DNA from: Cylindrobasidium torrendii FP15055 ss-10
Lineage: Eukaryota > Basidiomycota > Agaricomycetes > Agaricales > Physalacriaceae
Assembly: GCA_000934385.1 (NCBI GenBank)
Contig: KN880626.1
Span: 1-36,681 of the forward strand
Reading direction: 5' to 3'
Length of the DNA: 36,681 bases
Shown here: positions 11,987 through 20,414 of the stretch, one piece after another
Numbering within the stretch: the stretch's first letter is position 1
Layout: every line of letters begins with the position of its first letter
Translations under genes and position numbers: made by a program
The notes under the pieces: generated by a model
Databases searched by the model: none
Told to the model about the DNA's origin: nothing
Seen by the model: only the letters and a program-made list of their open reading frames with translations

Positions 11987-12739
11987 CAATCGCTAATCGC
12001 TATTAGCTAAGACTCATAGCTATAAGTTGCATGAAGTGACAAGTCATGCACCGACTTAAGAATACGAGTGAAGCTCATTCTTGTCGTGTAATCCTTGTAT
12101 TTGCTCCCAGAAATTCGGATCTCGAAGCTATGGAATTCCAGGTTTACTGGCGATTTGTCACTCCATGGCTGGGTGGTACAGTGAGTACGTATCCGTTAAA
12201 GCTCGGTGCGTCACCCTCGTCCTCTGAACTTCTCGGCGCGCCATTCCGTCATTGATTAGAATATAGGGAAGTACATTCATCGCCGTTATACTGAACGCCA
12301 TCACGCAGATCACTGGGTTGAAACTCGCAGGGATTTTTTGCAACTGCAGGCAAAACCGCATCTGATTGGGACGCATGTAAGTACTAATGCTGAGACAAAA
12401 GGCAGCCTATAATCTGTAAGTAGTACTATTAAAAATGCCTTCGAGAGTCCATGTTCTAATCATCAGACCACTTGAACTAGTAATGATAGATACTCGTTAC
12501 AAGAAAAAGCCTGCGAAGTACGACTACCTGGATAATGGCGGAGGGTACAGGGTTTAGTCAACGTGTTCAAAAGCCAGAAGACACAGACTTGGGCAGCTAA
12601 CCACCCGACGCGCCTCCCAAGTTCTTGACGGGAGCACCAGTGCGCCATGTACATCCAACATTCCGCGAGAACAACATGGCGACCAAAGTGGCCATGTAAA
12701 CACTAGGGTACGCTGGGCGAAGTAGATCGCGTCCAGCGC
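11987..12739. repeat. duplicated spacer, left copy
   Basis: Spacer between array copies 2 and 3, closely repeated at about 16980-17736. Shared landmarks include GAAATTCGGATCTCGAAGCT, a short plus-strand frame starting MEFQVYWRFVTPW and a GTGAGT donor-like site after it. On the minus strand there is a hydrophobic stretch containing ASFNPVICVMAFSITAMNV. These may be relics of a membrane protein gene, but no complete frame survives in either copy. The part after about 12460 also recurs near 15.6 kb. Confidence 0.6.
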
Positions 12740-13770
12740 CTATCGCCATACAGGACGACCAGAAGGCCGCTGCGTCAAGACCCGCAGAGGTTTGCGCGTG
12801 ATCCTGGGCGAGAGACGTAGCTTCTTCGCTGGCCGGCCTTCCTCTGTGCGAGTACTCTCCCGCGTAGCGTTCTTGACTGCGCCAGGGTGATATCTCCCAG
12901 GTTGAGTGTTGGTGTCCGATGTATCAACAGAAAGAGGATGCTTGCGAGCCGTACGGAGTGGTGGGCAATGGATCTCGGGGAGGGAGTGCGAGCTTGAGCT
13001 TGAGCTCGAGGTATTGCTCGTGAGAGGCAGGCACGGAGACCGAGGAAGGGTTCTCCAGTCAAATGGGGCCGCCATAAGGAATTTGGAAAGCTCGCAGGCG
13101 GCGGGAGATACAAATTCTTGATTGCGTCTCATTAGAATGTCTGCGTGCAGATGCGCAATGCATGGGTGGGCGGTCAACTCGAATTCGGGGAGTGTGATAT
13201 ATGGGAATTTATGCTCCGTGACAACACCGGTGACAGGGTGGCGAGTAAACAGACGACGGTCCAGACTTCTTAGAATGCGGTGTACCAGTGTGTATCGGAC
13301 AGCGTTGGACAGTACCTCCACCTAGAAAGGCGTTAAATGTGTGTTACATTCGAGCACTCTAACGGACCTGGTCGAACCGCTGCCTTTTGTACACATCACA
13401 TCGCGTATTTCGACGGTACAAGTCAAGGATGTCGCAAAGTGCCGTGTTACAGGGTACAAAGGCTAGATCGCCTCTCCAGAACCAAGACTGCATGATAGGT
13501 TGCACTGTTAGGTCAGCACAGACTGGCATACTGGTGAAAGGGCTACCTTGTATCTTGTTCAAAGCTGAATCAAGGAACTGAGTGAATTCTCCCGCATACA
13601 GCCCTCCGTAGCATTCCAAGTCCCCGGCCTGCGGTAGAGGTCAACCACGTCTTTCACGCAAGAAATGCCCTGCGCACTGAGGGATGCATGTTGTCCTCGT
13701 ACAACTGAATCTCCACTGTCCTGTCGACGAAGGTAGGATATAGTGAGAGATCTTCCGGGCGATGGAGCAT
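12740..13770 (-). CDS. array family copy 3 (type I head, type II-like tail)
   Basis: Exons 13770-13678, 13628-13547, 13504-13368 and 13321-12740 on the minus strand (introns 49, 42, 46 nt), 297 residues. Exons 1-3 and the start of exon 4 are type I: MLHRPEDLSLYP, LECYGGLYAGEF, SWFWRGDLAFVP, CDVYKRQRFDQ, RLFTRHPVTGVVTEHKFP. From about FDWRTLPRSPC onward the tail instead follows the type II copies: a seven-serine run, SVDTSDTNT and RPAKKLRLSPR. The switch suggests recombination between subfamilies. Intron 1 has a GTGCGC donor and intron 3 a GTCCGT donor, both less usual than in the sister copies but with intact acceptors. Function unknown; no membrane segment seen. Confidence 0.75.
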
Positions 13771-14276
13771 TGCGCGCGGTGATTGTTTTGGTGGTGGTGA
13801 TGGTGGTAGAGGTCCAGGTTGATCGAAATCGGACCGGTCTGCCGCGCACACAATCTGCTGGTCACCGGTCAACCGTCACGCAAGAATATTAATTGCCATT
13901 AGATTTGCAGTAACTCATCGGGAATGCGTATAGGACATTGCAGCTCTTTATGGCCAAGAAGTATTTGCTACCAAGAAATTCCGAAAGGCCGCAATACACA
14001 GCTAGGAAGCCGGTATCAGACAATCTTTTAACACTACTTCGCCCTTACTAGCGTGTACAATGCAGCGAATGACAGAAGGAGGCAATCGCCAAAATGATCC
14101 CAGCAACCATACAGGTAACTATTCAACAAGTCCTTCTTCTCGATGAGAGCGCGCACCGCACTCTGTCCATCCGCAAGTACATTGAAACGTGCATAAAGCC
14201 GGAGATGAACTGCACTGCGAAGTATATCTTGGGTTGTGCCTAGTAGCGCCAGGCTGGATGTTCAATGACACAAGAC
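13771..14276. other. spacer upstream of array copy 3
   Basis: About 500 bases. It contains a GGT trinucleotide tract near 13790-13811 and the conserved block CGGACCGGTCTGCCGCGCA at 13830-13848, 60 bp before the ATG of copy 3. The second conserved block (ACGCGACTGCCTG) is not intact here. The remainder is spacer and the 3' flank of the pseudogene that follows. No other gene seen. Confidence 0.45.
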
Positions 14277-15144
14277 TCACGAAGGTTTGCGCGTGAACCT
14301 AGGCGGAAGACGCTCCATGACTGCGCTAGAGTAGTACTCCCGAAGTCGAGTGTTGTTGTCCGGCGTTTCTTCAGGACAAGAATGTTTGTGAGCCGCGCGG
14401 AGTGGTGGGCATGGAGAGCGAGGAAGGTCTCTCCAGTCGAACGGGGCATCCACGAGGAACTTTGCCAGGTCGGAGGCGATACGCGACGAAAATTCTTGAA
14501 TGGTGTCTATGATGACGTTCGCATGAAGATGTACAAGACAAGGATGGGCAGTCAACTGGAATTTGGGGAGCGTGATGTGTGGGAATTTGTGCTCCGTGAC
14601 ATTGCCAGTAACAGGGTGGCGAGTAAGAAAGCGACGGTCTGCGACGGTCCAGTTTTCGGGATAGCATATGGGCCAAACTATAGACCGCATTTGATAACGT
14701 AGGGACCTATGGACTGGTTAGAACCTACAACAGTGCGCTAAAACTGACACACCTGATCGAACCGTCGTCTCTCATAAACATCGCACCTAGAATTGCGAGT
14801 GAAAAAATCAAGGATCTCGTGGATCACCGCATCCTCTGGCACGAATCTCACGGCGTACTTGTTAAACCACCACTGAATCATGGGTTGAACTAGGAAAATC
14901 AGCGGGTATAATGGCATTCGGTCTGTTCGCGTACCTCGAATTTTGTTGACGTCTGAATCAAGACTTTTTTCCGAATCTCCCGCAAAGAGCCTGCCGTAGC
15001 ATTCAAGATCCTCAGCCTACAGTGCGTTAGTAATGGATTTCGGATAGAATGTCTGAGTACTGCAGTGGTCCTCTGAGATAGTTTTATCTCCACTCCTTCG
15101 TAGAGAACGGGAGAGAACGAAAGGTCTTCTGACCCGTGCAACAT
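14277..15144 (-). pseudogene. array family copy 4, frame-shifted
   Basis: Type II-like copy on the minus strand with all four exons and all splice sites still readable: 15144-15061, 15016-14935, 14889-14753 and 14706 downward (introns 44, 45, 46 nt). Exon 1 reads MLHGSEDLSFSPVLYEG, exon 3 ends CDVYERRRFDQ. In exon 4 a tandem 10-bp duplication at 14631-14650 (GCGACGGTCT / GCGACGGTCC on plus) shifts the frame exactly where LDRR meets RHPVTG. The original frame resumes in another phase as RFLTRHPVTGNVTEHKFP. The serine-rich linker is deleted and the frame stops early after RFTRKPS. Because introns are kept, this is a recently disabled gene and not a retrocopy. Confidence 0.8.
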
Positions 15145-15844
15145 TTGAAGTAGTTACTAGTCGTCGTCGTGGTTAAGAGACAGGTTCGATCGATCGTACT
15201 TGCAAAATTGAAAATTCGCGTTGCGGTCACGAGAGCAAACCAAGTCTCCATCAGGTTTTCATCTGTTGGATGTTCAATACACAAGGCCAGCTCCTGCCGA
15301 CAAGCAACCCGGTAAAGCTCAAGTGTAAGTCATCCACTTCTGGAATTATTGTGACTTGATCAAAGGTCGATGCCTTTGTGCGCTAATACCGTAGTCATAC
15401 GTGCCATGCCCATCACTTTGAAGGGTCAGGTATACACGAAGATATGTACGAGTTTAAGATGCTAGCGGTATTGAATGGGGCGTGCACGCTTATGCGCCAG
15501 TAAACAATAATAAGAAGGCAAACTATAACCTGGACGTAGTACCAGGAATGCCTTCGATTCCTCCATGCTCTAATCATCAGACCACTCGAACAAGTAATGA
15601 TAGGTACTCGCTACAAGGAATAGCCTGCAAAGTAAGACTAACTGGATAGTGGCGGAGGGTATAGGGTGTAGTCAACGCGTTCAAAAGCCAGACACAAACT
15701 TGGGTAGGTCACTACCCGACGCGCCTCCCTTCTCGACGGGAGCACCCAGTGCGCCATGCACATCTAAAATTCCACCAGCACAATATGGGGCCCAAAGTGG
15801 GGATACACTAGGGTACCCTGCGCGAAGTAGATGGCGCCTAGCGC
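15145..15844. repeat. spacer with repeated 3'-flank element
   Basis: Upstream of the pseudogene nothing coding is seen: the frame is closed by stops just before its ATG. From about 15575 to 15844 the sequence matches the flanks downstream of array copies 3 and 6 (about 12460-12739 and 17450-17736), with shared GGCGGAGGGTA and ACGCGCCTCCC. It is a repeated 3' flank duplicated along with the genes. Confidence 0.55.
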
Positions 15845-16873
15845 CTAGCGCCATGCAGGACGTTGCGCAGAAGGCCGCTGCATCATGATTCGCAGAGGCT
15901 TGCGCGTGAACCGAGGCGAAAGACGTAGCTTCTTTGCTGGCCGCGATTCGTCGACTGTGCGAGTGGTCTCCCGTGGAGCGTTTTTGGCTGCGCCACAGGG
16001 ATATTTCCCGGGTCGAGTGTTGATGTCCGATGTATTGATAGGACGAGGATGCTTGCAAGCCGTGCGAGGTGGCGGGCAATGGATCTTGGGGAGGGAATCC
16101 GAGCTTGAACTTGAGCTTGAGGTTTCGCTCGTGAGAGACGGGCACGGAGAGCGAGGGAGGTCTCTCCAGTCAATTGGACAATCTCTGAGGAGCTGTTCTA
16201 GCTCTAAAGCAGCAGGTGACGAAAGATGTCTGCAGCGCCTCATAACATACTCCGCGTGCAAATGCGCAATGCATGGGTGAGCGGTTAAGCGGAACTCAGG
16301 CAGCGTGGTGTATGGGAACCTGTGCTCTGTGACGACGCCGGTGATAGGATGGCGAGTGAATATGCGGCGATTGAAGTCTTGTGAAAGTGCGTGCACTAGG
16401 GAATATCGGACAGGGTTGTATAGCGCAGGTACCTCGAGACAAGTCAGCACTTGCCCCAGTGTACGAACACAGTCACGCACCTGGTCAAACCGTTGCCTCT
16501 TGTATATATTACACTTGGAGTTGCGACTGTACAAGTCGAGGATTTCGCGAAGTGCCGCATCATCTGGTACAAATCCCACCATGTCGTATTCGAACCACCA
16601 TTGCATCGTGGGTTGCACTTTAAGAAAGTGAGAAAACACATAAGAGGCCACCTAGCCACACACCTCGAATTGTATTGATGGAAGAATCTAAAAACTTAGC
16701 CGAATCTCCCACGAAGAGTCCGCCGTAGCATTCCAAATCCTCAGCCTATGGCCCATGAGCAACATATGTCGGATAGAATGTTTACGTACTGCAATGGCGC
16801 TCTGAGACAGTTTCATCTCCTCTCCTTCGTGGAAAATGGGAGAGAAAGATATATCCTCCGGTCGATAGAGCAT
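15845..16873 (-). CDS. array family copy 5 (type II), unknown function
   Basis: Exons 16873-16790, 16745-16664, 16617-16481 and 16432-15845 on the minus strand (introns 44, 46, 48 nt), 296 residues. It is the closest relative of copy 2. From RNSKCNIYKRQRFDQ in exon 3 to DSLPKI after the serine run in exon 4 the two spliced proteins look identical. The intervening 48-nt intron 3 differs by about one base, whereas exons 1-2 and the tail differ more. Tail motifs: INTSDINTRPGKY and RPAKKLRLSPRFTRKP. As in copy 2, intron 3 is in frame and stop-free. The start is the first in-frame ATG (MLYRPEDISFSP); the frame upstream has no ATG before a stop. Function unknown. Confidence 0.75.
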
Positions 16874-16929
16874 TTCGGACGCTGGTCGTTTCCGTGGTGG
16901 TGGTAAATGGCAGAGGGGTTGATCAGCGT

Positions 16930-16979
16930 CGGACCGGTCTGCCGCGCAGTATAACAAGCCAGGTCACGCGACTGCCTGG
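16930..16979 (-). promoter_or_regulatory. conserved upstream blocks of array copy 5
   Basis: CGGACCGGTCTGCCGCGCA at 16930-16948 (57 bp before the ATG) and GTCACGCGACTGCCTGG at 16963-16979, in the same order and spacing as before copy 2. Confidence 0.4.
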
Positions 16980-17736
16980 CAATTGCTATAGCTAAGACTC
17001 ATAGCTATAAGTTTGCATGAAGTGACAAGCCATGCACCGACTTAAGAATATGATTGAAGTTCATTCTTATCGTGTAATCTTTGTATCTGCTCCCAGAAAT
17101 TCGGATCTCGAAGCTATGGAATTCCAGGTTTACTAGCGATTTGTCACTCCATGGCTGGGTGGTACAGTACGTGTCCATATGCATGCAATCGTGCGTCACC
17201 CTCGTCCTCTGAACTTCTCAGCGCACCATTCCGTGGACCCTTTTGAGAGTGTCATCGAGTAGAATATAGAGAAGTACATTCATCGCCATTATACTGAACG
17301 CCATCGCGCAGATCACTGGGTTGAAACTCGCGGGGATTTTTTTCAACAGCAGGCAAAATACGCGTCTGATTGGGACGCATGTACTAATGCTGAGACAAAA
17401 GGCAGCCTATAACCTGTAAGTAGTACTACTATGAAAATGCCTTCGATTCCTCCATGAGTCCAGACCACTTGAACTAGTAATGATAGGTACTCGTTACAAG
17501 AAAAAGCCTGCAAAGTACGACTACCTGGATAGTGGCGGAGGGTACAGGGTGTAGTCAACGTGTTTAAAAGCCAGAAGACACAGACTTGGGCAGCTAACTA
17601 CCCGACGCGCCTCCCAAGTTCTCGACGGGAGCACCAGTGGACCATGTACATCCAACGTTCCGCGAGAACAACATGGCGTCCAAAGTGGCCATGTAAACAC
17701 TAGGGTACGCTGGGCGAAGTAGATCGCGTCCTGCGC
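16980..17736. repeat. duplicated spacer, right copy
   Basis: Second copy of the spacer at about 11987-12739, at an offset of roughly 5.0 kb. The same possible relics are present: plus strand MEFQVY then a changed continuation, minus strand FNPVICAMAFSIMAMNVLLY. The frames are broken differently in the two copies, arguing against a conserved gene. The 3' part recurs near 15.6 kb as well. Confidence 0.6.
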
Positions 17737-18778
17737 CTATCGCCAGGCAGGACGTTGACCAGAAGGCCGCTGCGTCAAGACCCGCAAAGGTTTGCGCGTG
17801 ATCCTGGGCGAGAGACGTAGCTTCTTTGCTGGCCGCGCTTCCTCAACTGTGCGAGTGCTCTCCCGCGTAGCGTTCTTGACTGCGCCAGGGTGATATCTCC
17901 CAGGTAGAGTGTTGGTGTCCGATGTATCAATAGAACGAGGATGCTTTCGAGCCGTACGGAGTGGTGGACCACGAGTTTTGGGAGGAGAATTCGAGCTTGA
18001 ACTTGAGCTTGAGGTATCGCTCGTGAGAGACGGGCACGGAGACCGAGGAAGGGTTCTCCAGTCAAATGGGGCCGCCATGAGGAATTTGGAAAGCTCGAAG
18101 GCGACAGGAGATGAAAATTCTTGTTTGCGTCTCATTAAAATGTTTGCGTGCAGATGCGCAATGCATGGGTGGGCGGTCAACTCGAATTCGGGGAGTGTGA
18201 TATATGGGAATTTGTGCTCCGTGACAACACCGGTGACAGGGTGGCGAGTGAACAGGCGACGGTCCAGGCTTCTTGCAATGCCGTGTACCAGGGTGTATCT
18301 GACAGCGTTGGACAGTGCATCCACCTAGAGAGGAATTAGATGTGTCTTGCACGCGAACACTTCATCGCACCTGATCGAACCGCTGCCTGTTGTACACATC
18401 ACATCGAGAATTCCGTCGGTAAAAGTCAAGAATACTCCCAAGCGCAGTGTGACAGGGTACAAAGGCTAAGTCGCCTCTCCAGAACCAAGACTCCATGATA
18501 GGTTGCACTGTTAGGTCAGCACACAGACTGGCATTTTAGTGAAAGGGCTACCTTGTATCTTGTTCATAGTCGATTCAATGAACTGAACGAAATCTCCCGC
18601 GTACAGCCCTCCATAGCATTCCAAGTCCTCGACCTGCGATAGAGGTCAACAATGTCCTTCGCGGAAGAATGTCCTTCCTACGTACTGAGGAATGCCCGTT
18701 GTCCTCATACAGCTGAACCTCCACTGTGTTTTCGACGAAGGTGGGGTAGAACGAGAGATCTTCTGGGCGATGGAGCAT
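17737..18778 (-). CDS. array family copy 6 (type I head, type II-like tail)
   Basis: Exons 18778-18686, 18633-18552, 18507-18371 and 18324-17737 on the minus strand (introns 52, 44, 46 nt), 299 residues. Exons 1-3 and intron 1 are closest to copy 1 (QLYEDNGHSS, VEDLECYGGLYAGDF, QPIMESWFWRGDLAFVP; same GTACGT donor and nearly the same intron). From FELSKFLMAAPFDWRTLPRSPC on it follows copy 3 and the type II tail (serine run, DTSDTNTLPGRYHPGAVK, RPAKKLRLSPRITRKP). It is the last member of the array and diverges head-to-head from the gene at 19057. Function unknown; the basic tail could direct nuclear import. Confidence 0.75.
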
Positions 18779-19056
18779 TGTGTGCAATGATCGTTTCGGT
18801 GGTGATGGTGGTGGTAAGTGGAAGAGGAGAGGCTGATCGGGATCGGACCGACCTTCCGCATGTCTGTGCCCGATCACCAAACCAACACGCGACTGCCTCA
18901 AGGCTGACAATGACTCTGAATCCGCAAGATCCCTTTGTTTTCATTGTTTGGGCCTGAGTGTGACTATAAAATGGTACCGGAGCCGAAATAGAACCCGTCT
19001 GTCTTTTTCACTCAGACCACCACAACACTTTCTTTCGTTCTCTTTTCGTCACTTTC
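18779..19056. promoter_or_regulatory. divergent promoter region with TATA box
   Basis: The 278 bases between array copy 6 (minus) and the gene at 19057 (plus). On the copy 6 side are diverged forms of the conserved blocks (18844-18860 and CACGCGACTGCCT at 18886-18898). On the plus side is TATAAAA starting at 18965, 92 bp before the ATG, followed by a pyrimidine-rich stretch. The two genes may share regulatory sequence. Confidence 0.5.
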
Positions 19057-20032
19057 ATGGCCACTCCCGCCACGCCGGCGAACGCGGGACACAACCGACG
19101 CGGTGCCCTCGACCGTAATGCCAAACATGGTCTCAAGATCTACACTGACCATCATACCACCGTTCCATACTTTGACGCGGCGCACACGCCTACTACGATT
19201 CACCATCCTGATCATGCGACCGTCGGCCTCGACGAACTCCTGGGGCGTCTGGAGGCGGCTCTTGGCGACCGCAAATATGATCCTCTCACAGGAGAAAATT
19301 TTTCTCGTGACCGTGTTACCGAAGTCAACCATATCGCACATACAAACTTGATCTCTTTCGTCGATTTCTGGCGTATGAGCAAAGCATTTGGCTACAATCT
19401 GCATCCGCACAGCACTTGCAATACACTCCTATGTATTTCAACTTGTCTTTGCGCCCATTTTCAAAGCTAATGCACTCTTCCAGCAATGTCAAATAATCAT
19501 CTTCAGTTTGGCAAGTTGCACGAGGCGCTTTGTTTAACGCAGGAAGATTGGGAGATGTTCTTGCACCTGGTGTCAGAAAATCTTCAGCTCATCGACGACG
19601 GCAAGCCAGCAATCAACCTGTTCAATCATCCGGTATGTAGACCATTTTCATTCCGTCACCACCTTTCTGTTCGCTAAAGCCGCACAGTTCTTCAAAAAGG
19701 GAAAAAGATGGATGCTCGAGTACCTCTGCTTCACTAGAGAAAGCTCACTTTTCACCTTTTACAAGAAGAATCTCCAGCGCATCACCGACCAGCATCTCTT
19801 GCGCGCGCAGCAGTTTCTACCGAGGTCGAGCGTCGGCCTCCTTCTCGTTCCCGGTCTTCGACCTCCCAGCAGCCTCCCAGGCCGCGTCGGGGACCGGGCG
19901 GTGCATCCAAGAAGTAGTGATTTTTTCCATGGACCATCTCTAAGCGTCTTACGGTCAACGGTCATCATGTTTATTTACGACTTTCAATCAACGAGCTGGC
20001 TCATTCGAACGCTCGTGTATACGGCGTTCTAG
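19057..20032 (+). CDS. unassigned three-exon protein
   Basis: Exons 19057-19432, 19484-19632 and 19688-20032 (introns 51 and 55 nt, both with CTAA branch points) give 289 residues. ATG 19057 has a good context and lies 92 bp after a TATA box. The protein starts MATPATPANAGHNRRGALDR, is rich in His in its first 150 residues, and has no visible signal peptide or membrane segment. I do not recognise the family. The 3' end is uncertain: exon 3 stays open in one frame to 20032 with an unconvincing hydrophobic tail. Another frame from about 19822 encodes a plausible VERRPPSRSRSSTS...GGASKK ending near 19914. A frameshift, an unseen intron or a sequencing error may separate the two. Confidence 0.6.
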
Positions 20033-20414
20033 TCCCTCTTTATTTATGTCTGTTCTCCTTGATCCTACTATATATCTACCTTCTTTGCCCTTTAATTATG
20101 TCCCAGATTATATATTCCGCGAGCCTGAGGCTCAATCACCCCTTTCCGTTTTACTTCAGTATTTACCACTCCATGCCAGGTCTTGGAGTATTTACCAGCT
20201 CTGTGAGCCTGTATACATTTTAGTAGTCCTTATATAGCCGAGGAAGTACACAATCAACGATGATACTTACTCTCCCTTGTGTGAAGCCTCCTCGTGGCCA
20301 TCTTCGGAAAGAAAAATTCGGCATGTAAGAATTCAAAATCTCTCAAAGTAAGCTCAATGATGATATAGAGATATCCAGAGTATCGAAGAAATGACCACTG
20401 GTCAACGCCCTCAT
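20033..20414. other. convergent 3' intergenic region
   Basis: AT-rich spacer between the 3' ends of the unassigned gene and the PrpF-like gene. It probably holds both 3' untranslated regions; no gene seen. Confidence 0.5.

Noticed and set aside
16874..16957. Longer N-terminus for array genes (reading ...AADRSD...)
   Set aside because: In most copies this frame has no ATG before a stop; the conserved ATG at MLHRPED or MLYRPED is safer. Kept only as a finding.
9238..18778. HNH nuclease for the array family
   Set aside because: His-rich LTAHPCIAHLHA recalls metal-binding motifs, but the order and spacing of an HNH core cannot be found.
19057..20032. Heme-thiolate peroxidase for the unassigned gene
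   Set aside because: The overall feel (His-rich, similar length) was suggestive, but the PCP heme ligand motif and the usual N-terminal signal are absent.
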